A DNA stretch of 64,000 nucleotides, from NCBI GenBank assembly GCA_035319185.1, contig DATHDF010000024.1, positions 1 to 64,000 on the forward strand, given 5' to 3'. The stretch's first letter is position 1. Each line of letters starts with the position of its first letter. This stretch comes from Fen-1308 sp035319185. GTDB lineage: Bacteria; Nitrospirota; Thermodesulfovibrionia; Thermodesulfovibrionales; Dissulfurispiraceae. Of the stretch, positions 41,962 to 51,000 are shown in pieces. Under the pieces are notes generated by a model. It was not told the DNA's origin, made no database searches, and saw only the letters and a program-made list of their open reading frames with translations. The translations under genes were made by a program, and so were the position numbers.

Positions 41962-42674
41962 AGCGTGCGGTTGTTCTTCTGAGCGGCGGGGTCGATTCTT
42001 CGACGTCATTGGCGATAGCCAAAGCAGAGGGGCATGAATTATATGCCATCAGCTTCGATTACGGACAGCGCCACAGGATCGAGCTCGAATCGGCCGGCAG
42101 GGTCGCGTCAAGCCTGGGCGTAACAAGACATTTGGTGACACGGTTTGATATGAGGGCCATAGGAGGGTCGGCGCTGACGGACAATATAGACGTGCCGAAA
42201 AGTCAGGAGTCAGGAGTCAGAAGCCGGAAGTCAGAAGAAAAGCAGGAAGTAATCCCAGTTACGTATGTCCCGGCCCGCAATACCATATTTCTTTCTTTTG
42301 CGCTGGCTTGGGCCGAGGTGCTGAGGGCCCAGGACATATTTATTGGTGCAAATGCGGTAGATTATAGCGGCTATCCTGACTGCAGGCCGGAATATCTCAA
42401 GGCCTTCGAGACTATGGCAAATCTGGCAACTAAGATAGCTGTCGAGGGGGCTATCAGATTTTCCATTCGTGCACCCTTGCTCTCGTTGACAAAGTCGGAG
42501 ATAATTAAGAAAGGTGCGGCTCTGGGACTCGACTATTCGTTGACCTGGAGCTGTTATGACCCGCAGCCCTCAGGCATGGGCCGGATCGGCTATAAAGCCT
42601 GCGGAAGATGCGACAGCTGTCTTTTCAGAAAGAAAGGGTTTGACGAGGCCGGCATAGCAGACCCGGCATTCTGA
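41958..42674 (+). CDS. queC: 7-cyano-7-deazaguanine synthase QueC
   Basis: 238 residues. PP-loop LSGGVDSSTSLA at the N-terminus, TYVPARNTIFLSFALAWAE in the middle, and the zinc-binding CGRCDSCLFRKKGF at the end (plus TWSCYDPQ). It makes preQ0 for queuosine. Between residues about 80 and 97 there is an extra hydrophilic run (from SQESGVRSRKSEEKQ) encoded by a 7-base tandem repeat; QueC families have a loop of variable length here, so the enzyme can stay active. Confidence 0.92.
   Translation: MKRAVVLLSGGVDSSTSLAIAKAEGHELYAISFDYGQRHRIELESAGRVASSLGVTRHLVTRFDMRAIGGSALTDNIDVPKSQESGVRSRKSEEKQEVIPVTYVPARNTIFLSFALAWAEVLRAQDIFIGANAVDYSGYPDCRPEYLKAFETMANLATKIAVEGAIRFSIRAPLLSLTKSEIIKKGAALGLDYSLTWSCYDPQPSGMGRIGYKACGRCDSCLFRKKGFDEAGIADPAF
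42202..42236 (+). repeat. Five 7-base tandem units inside queC
   Basis: Units GTCAGGA, GTCAGGA, GTCAGAA, GCCGGAA and GTCAGAA run head to tail. Thirty-five bases plus the flanking bases keep the frame. The same kind of purine-rich heptad spreads between genes in many genomes, so this is probably a simple repeat that entered a permissive loop. Confidence 0.8.
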
Positions 42675-42701
42675 GGTCGGGACGAAAGCTGGAATAATGA
42701 C

Positions 42702-43757
42702 ATGAAAGCGATTTTTCTGTCTTCGAATTCCGACTCGGTCGGAAAGACCATGATAACACTGGGCCTGGTCATGAAGCTTAAGGAGATCGGGTTCAGGGTA
42801 AGTTATGTGAAGCCGCTTGGAAGGAAGCCAATCCGCCTGGATTATGGGATTTACGATGAAGACGCTCTTTTTATAAACGAAGTGCTTGAACTCAAGGAGC
42901 CGTTGGACGAGGCTTCCCCTTTTGTTGTCGACAGTTATGCAGATAATAAGCGCTCAAGCAATACCGTCAAGTCAGTGCGCAGGCAGGTGCTGGATGCATG
43001 TCAGTCATTCGGGAATAAGGACTTTTTGCTGATCGGCGGAGGCGTAGATGTTTTCGATGGTGCGGCTTTTGACATAGGTATTCTGGATCTCCTGGAAGAT
43101 TTGGATGCCAGGGCCATTATTATAGACAAATGGCATGGCTTTACAACTGCAGATACGATTTTGGGCGCGGCGCGTCTGTATAGGGGCCGATGCGCGGGCT
43201 GTGTAATAAACAAAGTTCCGAAGAATATGGCGCCGCATATCAGGAAGTCTGTCAAGCCTTTCATTGAAAGGAGGGGGGTCAATGTACTCGGCATAGTCCC
43301 AGTGGATAAACAGCTTGAAGCCCTGACAGTGCGCCAGCTTGCAGAGGAACTCGATGGAGTGATCGTCTGCTGTGAAAGGAACCTGGACCAGCATATTCAT
43401 AATTATCTTATCGGAGCGATGGACCCTGAAAACGCGCAGAAATATTTCAGACGCATAGACGACAAAGCTGTAATAACAGGGGCGCACAATGCCGAAATCC
43501 AGATTGCGGCAATGGACGCATCTGCAAAATGTATCATTATCACCGGCGGGTTGAGGACAAGCGACAGGATAATCGGCCAGGCCATTTCCAGAGGAGTGCC
43601 CATTATATCTGTATCAGATGATACTTTTACTACGGTGGAAAAAATCGAATCATCTCTCGGCAGACTGACCATACGGGAAGGGGATAAGGTTGCGCGGGCA
43701 AGGGATATTGTGGACAAAGAGTTCGATATCAACGCCATGCTCGCAGCTTTCTCTTGA
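42702..43757 (+). CDS. Phosphotransacetylase-N-like ATPase with DRTGG domain
   Basis: 351 residues. The N-terminal half is a BioD/P-loop fold (FLSSNSDSVGKTMITLGL with a modified Walker A). Residues about 210-330 form a DRTGG domain (DKAVITGAHNAEIQIAAMD, IITGGLRTSDRIIGQA). This layout matches the N-terminal part of long phosphotransacetylases and stand-alone regulatory proteins, without the catalytic domain. It may sense a nucleotide or acetyl-phosphate-linked signal. The gene begins 27 bases after queC. Confidence 0.8.
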   Translation: MKAIFLSSNSDSVGKTMITLGLVMKLKEIGFRVSYVKPLGRKPIRLDYGIYDEDALFINEVLELKEPLDEASPFVVDSYADNKRSSNTVKSVRRQVLDACQSFGNKDFLLIGGGVDVFDGAAFDIGILDLLEDLDARAIIIDKWHGFTTADTILGAARLYRGRCAGCVINKVPKNMAPHIRKSVKPFIERRGVNVLGIVPVDKQLEALTVRQLAEELDGVIVCCERNLDQHIHNYLIGAMDPENAQKYFRRIDDKAVITGAHNAEIQIAAMDASAKCIIITGGLRTSDRIIGQAISRGVPIISVSDDTFTTVEKIESSLGRLTIREGDKVARARDIVDKEFDINAMLAAFS

Positions 43758-43826
43758 TCCGCAGAGCTGTATGTTCTGCAGTTCAGGCAAATATAAGTAG
43801 TAAAATTATGTCGTTATCAGGCAATT

Positions 43827-43865
43827 GCAGGTTGGTTTGAATGCAACCTGCCAATGCGCTATAAT
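43827..43865 (+). promoter_or_regulatory. Promoter with inverted-repeat operator ahead of response regulator
   Basis: TTGAAT (43837-43842) and TATAAT (43860-43865) are 17 bases apart. GCAGGTTG (43827-43834) and CAACCTGC (43844-43851) form an 8-bp perfect inverted repeat around the -35 box, a layout typical of a repressor or autoregulator site. The ATG of the regulator is at 43910. Confidence 0.55.
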
Positions 43866-43909
43866 TTACGCACCGCTGAAATGATTACTGCCCATTCGGA
43901 GACAAGCAG

Positions 43910-44539
43910 ATGATAAGGGTCCTTATCGCCGACGATCACAATATCGTCAGGAAAGGGATGAAGCAGATCCTTTCTCGGGTTTCCGACATCGAAGTGGTTG
44001 CTGAAGCCGCAACCGGTCAGGAAGCCCTCGAAAAGATTTGGGCCAATAACTATGATGTTGTGATTCTGGATATCTCTCTGCCTGGGCGCAACGGGCTGGA
44101 GATACTCAAGCAGATAAAGAGCCAGAGGCCGAAGCTGCCTGTATTGATCCTCAGCATGTTTCCTGAAGAACAATACGCGGTACGGGTATTCAGGGCCGGC
44201 GCATCCGGATATCTTACAAAAGAGAGCAGCAAAAGCGAACTTGTCGAGGCGATTAGACGTATATCCGACGGAAAGAAGTATGTTACTCCCTCGCTGGCCG
44301 AGAAGCTTGCTGCCGAGTTTGAGCCGGCTGCAGACAGGCCGTTGCACGAAAAGCTTTCCGACCGTGAGTATCACATCCTCTGTCTTATTGCAAAAGGCAA
44401 GAGCAGCTATGAGATCGCAGAAGAGCTGTCACTCAGTATAAAGACCGTCAGCAGCCATCGCTCGCGCATCCTCGAAAAGATGTTGATGAAGTCCAATTCC
44501 GAGCTGACCCATTACGCAGTCCAGAACGGTCTTGTCTGA
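43910..44539 (+). CDS. NarL/FixJ-family response regulator
   Basis: 209 residues with GGAGACAAG upstream. The receiver domain has acidic residues in IADDHNIVRKG, phosphoacceptor Asp in YDVVILDISLPGRNG, and Lys in YLTKESSKSELVEAI. The C-terminal LuxR-type helix-turn-helix is SDREYHILCLIAKGKSSYEIAEELSLSIKTVSSHRSRI. No histidine kinase is next to it, so it is an orphan in this window. It may control its own promoter (inverted repeat upstream) and the following secreted protein. Confidence 0.92.
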   Translation: MIRVLIADDHNIVRKGMKQILSRVSDIEVVAEAATGQEALEKIWANNYDVVILDISLPGRNGLEILKQIKSQRPKLPVLILSMFPEEQYAVRVFRAGASGYLTKESSKSELVEAIRRISDGKKYVTPSLAEKLAAEFEPAADRPLHEKLSDREYHILCLIAKGKSSYEIAEELSLSIKTVSSHRSRILEKMLMKSNSELTHYAVQNGLV

Positions 44540-44644
44540 CAATCATCTCTCGCAGTTCTGCATAGGGTTCCGATGAAATTATACATAGGCCTCGCGGCTG
44601 AATTCGGCTATACTGTCAATATTAAGCGATGGGGAGGAAAATTG

Positions 44645-45523
44645 ATGGTATCTAATATTGTTAGAGTTGTCCTTGTTGTTCTGTCGGTTATCACGGCAGG
44701 TCTTGCCGCGGTGGGTATCTGTTGCGCACATGAAGGCACGCGCGAAATGGCTATGGAGCAGCAGGAAGGTCCGGTAGTAGTCCTGCGTACCGATCCGGCC
44801 ATCATCAATACCGGTGTGGAAGAAACCCTGACCATTGCGCTGTCCGATTCTGCGGGGAATCCGCTGCGCGGACTGTCAGTTATTCATGACCGTATTATGC
44901 ATGTGATCATCGCAAGCCAGGACTTTACCGTATTTTCTCACATACATCCGGAGGACTTCGGGCCTATTACGGAGTCCATGCGTGAATCGGCGAAATATCC
45001 GGTGCATTACAGTTTTCCAAAGGCAGGCAGCTATATCATCGGGGTAGATTTTGCAGTTAAGGATAAGGCTTACTCCAGGCATTTTACGGTCGATGTCTCC
45101 GGCGGCAAGCCAATGGGCGAGGCGACTGTCGACCTGGCCCGAAAGAAAAAGTTTGGAGATTACGAGGTCACTCTGATGTCCTCGCCTGAATCTATCACTG
45201 CAGGGAAAGAGGTCACGCTCTCTTACAGTTTTAGCAAGGATGGGGCTCCGGTCACGGACCTGGAACCTTATCTCTCGGCATATATGCATGCTGCCGTCAT
45301 GTCTCAGAACTTTCAATATTTCATGCATGAGCACGGAATGGCGCCCGGCATGGCTGAACATGCGCACCATATGATGATGCACTCTATGGCCGTCCCGAAA
45401 AAATTCGGTCCTGTTGTCGATCTTAGTATTACATTTCCTTCAAAGGGCATCTACCAGGTCTTTGGAGAGGTGAAGCATAAAGGAAAGGTGATTTTGACCA
45501 GTTTCATGGTTGAAGTGAAATAG
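44645..45523 (+). CDS. Secreted His/Met-rich protein (YtkA/FixH-like domains)
   Basis: 292 residues from the ATG at 44645, chosen for GGGGAGGA seven bases upstream. A signal peptide (IVRVVLVVLSVITAGLAAVG) is followed by two beta-sandwich-like repeats (LTIALSDSAGNPLRGLSVIHDRIMHVIIASQDF, then VTLSYSFSKDGAPVTDLEPYLSAYMHAAVMSQ), like the YtkA domain. A loop is very rich in His and Met (HEHGMAPGMAEHAHH). Such sequences bind copper in periplasmic proteins. It may help metal homeostasis or oxidase assembly. No partner beyond the following small gene is clear. Confidence 0.75.
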   Translation: MVSNIVRVVLVVLSVITAGLAAVGICCAHEGTREMAMEQQEGPVVVLRTDPAIINTGVEETLTIALSDSAGNPLRGLSVIHDRIMHVIIASQDFTVFSHIHPEDFGPITESMRESAKYPVHYSFPKAGSYIIGVDFAVKDKAYSRHFTVDVSGGKPMGEATVDLARKKKFGDYEVTLMSSPESITAGKEVTLSYSFSKDGAPVTDLEPYLSAYMHAAVMSQNFQYFMHEHGMAPGMAEHAHHMMMHSMAVPKKFGPVVDLSITFPSKGIYQVFGEVKHKGKVILTSFMVEVK

Positions 45524-45790
45524 GTGCAGATGCATACAGACGAATACCAGATTTCATTGAACCGCGAGATAGGCGTCTGCAGGGGCAAGATAGCTTCGGC
45601 CCAAAAGTCGCTGCTGGGTTTCGAGCTTGTCTACGGCATAAAAACCGAGCAGTTTCTTGACAGCGGGTCAAACGATACAGTTGTGCCGACAAAAGACGAT
45701 GTGCGTTGGAAGGAAGCAGCGGCAGCTCTTGCCATCTGGAGCAAAAGACTGGCGGAATACGAAGCTCTATATAGCAGCATGAAAAAGTAG
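45524..45790 (+). CDS. Small hypothetical protein downstream of the His/Met-rich protein
   Basis: 88 residues starting directly after the preceding stop (GTG at 45524; an ATG at 45530 is the alternative). It is soluble, helical at the C-terminus (WKEAAAALAIWSKRLAEYEALYSSM). No family is recognised. Tight spacing suggests co-transcription with the gene before it. Confidence 0.5.
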   Translation: MQMHTDEYQISLNREIGVCRGKIASAQKSLLGFELVYGIKTEQFLDSGSNDTVVPTKDDVRWKEAAAALAIWSKRLAEYEALYSSMKK

Positions 45791-45835
45791 GGGCGTTGCA
45801 CGCAACACCCCTTAGATATACAATTGCAATCGGTT

Positions 45836-46003
45836 TCAGTGCCCGGCCGGGAAGAAGGTGTAGCTGATCCAGACCAATAAGGCCAGCCCCCCGATGCCAA
45901 GAATAAAGCTCCAGGTGATAAGCTTTTTTTCAACCGGCAGCAGCGGCTCATATTCTGCGTCCATTTTCTTGAGTTCTTCAGTAAGTTTCGGTGCCTCAGC
46001 CAT
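45836..46003 (-). CDS. 55-residue single-helix membrane protein, partner of the YeiH-like transporter
   Basis: 55 residues from the ATG at 46003, with GAGGAGG seven bases upstream. A polar N-terminus (MAEAPKLTEELKKMDAEYEPL) is followed by one membrane helix (ITWSFILGIGGLALLVWISYTFF). It starts 14 bases after the transporter stop on the same strand. Because it is so close and has its own strong ribosome binding site, it is a likely small subunit or stabiliser of the transporter. No family can be named. Confidence 0.7.
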   Translation of the reverse strand: MAEAPKLTEELKKMDAEYEPLLPVEKKLITWSFILGIGGLALLVWISYTFFPAGH

Positions 46004-46017
46004 AAGTCCTCCTCTCC

Positions 46018-47760
46018 CTAGCCTGTGATGACCGGCGGCTTCACTCCGTGGAAGAATATCCACGATATGACAAGCCCGATCCAGATAATGAATCCGAACA
46101 GTGCAATGCAGTATATCGCAGCCAGTTTGCCGATCCCCTCTTCCCACAGCTTCTTGAAGTTGGAGACGACCCCGATAGTAAAGAATGTCAGCAGAAAGAA
46201 GAGTGCCCTGAACGAATTCGCCTCATCAGTGGCGAGCGTTGCATTGGCGACAAACTTCTTCGGCTCTTTGATTGAATCGTTTACAGCCTTGATCTTGTCC
46301 TTGTTCTCTTTGAGTTTTGCTTCCATTGCAGTTTTCTGCGCAGGGTCCGTCATTGCCGGCAACTGTTTTTCTATTCCCGCAACCTCTTTCTCAAGGGGCT
46401 TTGTAATCTTGCCGGCATCTACGATTTGTCCCGCCGGCCCGATGCAGAGAATGAGGAAGAGGATGAAGGTGCCGGCGTATCCGAGTACGAATTTCGGGAA
46501 CCTGTTCCATACCTCTCCGAAACCCACGGATTGACCCTCCTTGCACTCGATGTACTTGCACCAGATTACGGCCAGGACAAAGGCCCAGACACCGATGAAG
46601 ATGTCGATGAAGACCTTGACCGTTGTGGCGGTCATCGTAATCCATCCTTCAGCGTAGTTGACGCCGGTTTCAGCCAGGACTTTGCCTCTGATCAAGGCAT
46701 CGGTTACAGCACCGCTGGTGACCGCTGCCCCGTCGGTCTTAACTGCCAATCCCATCCATGCTCCTGCTACCATAGGCTCCTGCCACAGGAACTCTCGCGC
46801 CATGAACGGCAAGATGATCAGCTCGACAACGGCGAAGATGACGACAAGCGACGAGACCATGATCGGAATTACCGGCCTTGCGCGTATCGCGCCTCCCGTT
46901 GCGATCGATGCCGAAACGCCGCATATGGATATCCCTGACGCAAGCGGTGCAGCCCATTCGCGGCTGAACTTGAAATATTTGCGGGCCATAAAATAAACCA
47001 GAGCCCAATAGATGAGATATGCCTCGACAATGGCGCACAAGCCGCGGAAAATAACTGCTGACGCAAGATTGAGCTGCTGGGCCGCTTTTACGCCAAGCGC
47101 TCCACCCATGATGACGATGGCTGTTTTGACATAAAGTTCGGGCTTGGTGGCCTCCTTCAGCGTCTGGGCGAATTTGGGAAAGAAGTTGCCTACCGCCAAA
47201 CCGGCCAGGAGCGAAAAGATAAAGCCCGCTTCGCCTGAGAGCCTCAGCGACCAGTCGATTTTAGCAGCCTTTGGATCGAGGGCTGCGATATACGCAAAAT
47301 GTCCCATCACCCAGCAGGCGTAGGCGATCCAGAATGTAATAGTAAAGCCTATTGCAAACTTAATCAGGTTAAGGCGCATCATTGCCGCGCCAACTCCCAT
47401 GAGCAGCATCATGAACAGATACGTATAAATGACGGACATTACGGGAGATGTCCCTACCTTCTCATACTTTTGTCCTACCGACAGACCGGCTGCGTCGGGC
47501 ACGGTTATCGTATCCTCTTTGCCGTCCGCTTTTTTCAGAGTGACCTTAGTCCCGTCGATCTTTGTTATATCGCCCTTGACTCCCTGGTATTCCTTAGAAA
47601 CCGGCCCGACCGACTTTGAAAGATCGGTCCAGACCTTGTTGCTGGCCCCCCATCCCAGGATGTCGATATTGGTGAATGCACCGAGGGACAACAGGAAGAT
47701 GATCATTCCAAGGACAAATGAGAGCCAATCTTCACTTATGCCTCTTTTCGCTTCTTCCAT
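46018..47760 (-). CDS. YeiH-family putative sulfate/anion exporter with inserted domains
   Basis: 580 residues from the ATG at 47760 (GGGAGGTG upstream); most YeiH proteins have near 340. The family core is seen at ISICGVSASIATGGAIRARP and in MGGALGVKAAQ. Two additions are evident: between the first two helices a small beta-rich domain (VKGDITKIDGTKVTLKKADGK, residues about 60-90), and near residues 445-510 a charged coiled-coil-like segment (EKEVAGIEKQLPAMTDPAQK, then LKENKDKIKAVNDSI). Around ten membrane helices. YeiH-like proteins have been proposed to export sulfate or similar anions. A function with sulfite or sulfate is plausible in this genome but not shown. Confidence 0.8.
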   Translation of the reverse strand: MEEAKRGISEDWLSFVLGMIIFLLSLGAFTNIDILGWGASNKVWTDLSKSVGPVSKEYQGVKGDITKIDGTKVTLKKADGKEDTITVPDAAGLSVGQKYEKVGTSPVMSVIYTYLFMMLLMGVGAAMMRLNLIKFAIGFTITFWIAYACWVMGHFAYIAALDPKAAKIDWSLRLSGEAGFIFSLLAGLAVGNFFPKFAQTLKEATKPELYVKTAIVIMGGALGVKAAQQLNLASAVIFRGLCAIVEAYLIYWALVYFMARKYFKFSREWAAPLASGISICGVSASIATGGAIRARPVIPIMVSSLVVIFAVVELIILPFMAREFLWQEPMVAGAWMGLAVKTDGAAVTSGAVTDALIRGKVLAETGVNYAEGWITMTATTVKVFIDIFIGVWAFVLAVIWCKYIECKEGQSVGFGEVWNRFPKFVLGYAGTFILFLILCIGPAGQIVDAGKITKPLEKEVAGIEKQLPAMTDPAQKTAMEAKLKENKDKIKAVNDSIKEPKKFVANATLATDEANSFRALFFLLTFFTIGVVSNFKKLWEEGIGKLAAIYCIALFGFIIWIGLVISWIFFHGVKPPVITG

Positions 47761-47865
47761 GCACACCTCCCTAGCAGATTAGTTTGCAGACATTGCATGT
47801 GCCCTCCCTTAGATCCCGATACGGTCACCTCCTTTGTACGATCCGGCAAAAATGTTGTTACTAAA

Positions 47866-47894
47866 TTTATCGCTCAATAGCGTTTAAAAGTCAA
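47866..47894 (-). promoter_or_regulatory. Putative promoter of the YeiH-like operon
   Basis: On the minus strand TTGACT and GATAAA are 17 bases apart. A short inverted repeat, CGCT-N4-AGCG, lies in the spacer. The start codon is about 105 bases downstream. Confidence 0.5.
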
Positions 47895-47939
47895 GATGTA
47901 TTATAACGACGCCCGAAACTTGCCGAGTTGCAGGCCGGT

Positions 47940-47967
47940 TTGCGCCGAGTCGATTCATTTATATAAT
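47940..47967 (+). promoter_or_regulatory. Putative promoter of the PPDK-like gene
   Basis: TTGCGC and TATAAT are separated by 16 bases, about 35 bases ahead of the ATG at 48002. The -10 box is perfect; the -35 box is weak. Confidence 0.5.
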
Positions 47968-48001
47968 TGAACCAAAGACTCCTTAACCCGAAGAGGACAG
48001 A

Positions 48002-51000
48002 ATGGCTCCGTCAGAACGGATCACAGATGTCCGGGCGCCTATCCCGTCGAGATACTCGATTCTGCAGGAAGTAGTGAAAGAGTATCCAGGTGTTTTGGGC
48101 AGCAGCACCCCATTGTTTGAGGAGCTTAGCCGTGAACACAGGAACTGGTCTGCGCTGCTGCGGGAGACCCGTTCTTATGCCCTCAGAAATTTCTCTCTGC
48201 ACGATCACCATCCCGAAGGCCTTGCGGCTATGCTGGCAGTCATCGGCATATTTATTGAGGCTGCGGCAGCGCCGGAACATGAGGACCGCAAGTCTGCAAT
48301 CGACTGTCTCCTCTTCTACATTGAAAAGATAGTCATGGATGGGCGTCAGAAGCTGACGGTCTACTCTCCACAGGTACAGGAATGTGCCGATTCGCTGGGG
48401 CAGCTATCTGATGAGCTGTTTTATCTTGTTATCTCGAACCCGCATCAGCTGAAAAAGACCGGCCGTCTCATTCTGGACAGGCAACAGGAAGCATGTTGTC
48501 CGGCGGCCTTCAATTTGCTGTATTTCAGATATCTTTCCGATACGTACAACTACTGGCTGCAACAGAAAGACCCTGCAGCCGAAATGTTCGGACTTGGCGG
48601 ACCTTGTTACAGTGGAGAAATCAGGACCGCACTTTATGAACTGCTCTATCCCGTTTCGCATGCAAACCTGAGCGGCTTGTCGATGAAACTCAAAGGGCTT
48701 ATCGGGAGCGCCGACGGCGTAAAAACCGCGACCCTTCAGGACATGCTCGGCCTGCCCTCTTTTTCAGAGATAGTCGCATATTATGAAGATATCTCAACCG
48801 GGCTGCCGGTTACAGGGGATGCGCTGGGAGACTTCGGGCTAAAGACCAATTTTCTCGTTGGTATCCTTGATGCGAACGGACTGTCGGAGATACACGATAC
48901 TACTATTCGCGAGCTGGGCCGTACTCTTGCATCATCTGCTGCAACCATGGAGCGCAACAGGCTAAAGGACATTTTTGCTATGCCGCTTGAAGCCCTGCGG
49001 AATGTGTTCGTCAGATATCCGGACACTACACTGTACAGTGTGCATCTGATCGGCAGCGCTATATATGGAATTGGAGAAAGCGGCCTGGTGGAATGGTTCA
49101 ATAGGGTGCTGACCTCGTTCGGGTTTCAGTACCCCAGGCTGAGAGGCATAACCGACGAGTGGCAGCTGACGGCGAACAAGGCACATCTGAAGAACATTCG
49201 CGCATGGCTGGATCTCATCGGCACAAATCCAAAGTGGTCGAAGACCCTCATATCCGCGCTCATGATAAACCTTTCGCTTGCCGGCGTGCATATCAACGAT
49301 ACGGACATATTCCAGAAGGACATCACAAAACTGCTGAACAGCGATATAGGACCTGTCTACAATCTTATCAGGCAGCTTGCGAGGGTCTTTCCGGCCTACT
49401 TCAATGTTATTAATGCCGAGGGTGAGCTGCGCGAAGTGTCTACAGCCCTTGACGACGCCATGCGCAACGCTGACCCGCTGGTGCATTTTCTGAGGAAGCA
49501 CAGCCATGTCGAGAGCAGTTCGGTCATCGTTGACTTCGCTGCGGAGGTTTTCCGTTTCTGGCTTACAAAGGATAAAGGGACGCTCAGGAGTTTTCTTCCG
49601 GAAGATGTCTTTGAGCAGGTTGAGGAGTCCGGCCGGTTTGTTGATGAACTGCACGATATTTTCAGTGCGGTTTTTCGCGACCAGCCCGGCGTAGTGGACG
49701 ACCTGACCGGAATCGGCGAGCCGGAATTTCTGGCTCAAATAAGAGATGTGAATGCAGGAGAGAGCGAGAAGAGGCGTGCATGGCTGGCTGTAAGATTTTA
49801 TCAGATACTCGTCGAAAAGTACCGGCTCAGCGTCCGCAATCTTGAAGAGCATTTGAAACATGCGACAGGCTGGGGGCTTCCGTCTGCTGCAGAGATGCTT
49901 GCAGTGCTTCAGAGCGGTGATGCCAGGCATAAGCTTGAGGCAGTCCTTGCTTATCTGGCAAAGCTTAAGGACATTATCCTCTCGTCAGAAAAATTCGAGG
50001 CTATCGAAGATATTGCCAGAAAACGGCATATAGCAGCTGGCGTCCCGTCGATGTACGGAAGATATGTGGAGAAAAAATTCGATGCCCTGTCGATGTCGTA
50101 TCGGCTGGAGAATCTCGCCGGGGTCCTGTTCGGTGAACTCATCGAGTCCATCAACCTGAGATACATTACAAGGGCGACCCTTGTCGAGACGGAGAAGTTC
50201 ATGCGACTGTTCTTTAAAGCGCTCAGGCTTAGCGGAATATCGTCCAACAGATATGAAACCGCCCTCGAGCTTCTTTCGGGCTCCCTGGATGTGAAAAGGT
50301 TCTCTTTTTCACAATATATCGATATCTTCAGGGGGTTTTCCGATGCGGTCCAGGACATTGTCAACACTTACTGCACCGGCATACACAGGGGCAATCTGAA
50401 GGTTATAATCCAGCAGATCGGATCCGAGAACATTCTGCCTAAATATGCCGACGCGGGGCGCGGACATAACGACTTCGAGTTTGTAAACAAAATCGCCGAG
50501 CAGTTTCTGCGCGAGTCCGTATCGGCCTCCTTCTGTCTTCAGCAGCTCGACGTATTCATAAGCCGTATTTTGAAGACGCTCATCGAGCAGGCCGAAGGGC
50601 TGGATGTCGGCAGCCTTGACCTGCTAATGAGCTATGATCAGAAGAAAGCCCTGGCTGATATTCACGAGCCGGACCGCAGTGTGAGCGACAGGATACATCT
50701 GGGCGGCAAGGGATACAATCTGGTGAGACTGGCATCACTCGGCATCTCAGTCCCGGCGGGTTTCATTATAACCACGGAGGTTTTCCGCTGCCGCGAGGCG
50801 ATCGACCGGTTCAGATATGCCGGCGAACATCTTAAAGAGCGCATAGGTGAAGCGCTCAGGGGTCTTGAGCGACGGACCGGCAGGCTTTTCGGAAGTCCGG
50901 ACAATCCTCTGCTGGTTTCAGTCAGGAGCGGTGCTGCGATCTCGATGCCGGGCATGATGGATTCCCTGTTAAACGTGGGAATCAACGAGGAAGTCGTGAA

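Noticed and set aside
45791..45816. Inverted repeat GGGGCGTTG/CAACACCCC after the small gene
   Set aside because: It has one mismatch and no U-tract; too weak to call a terminator.
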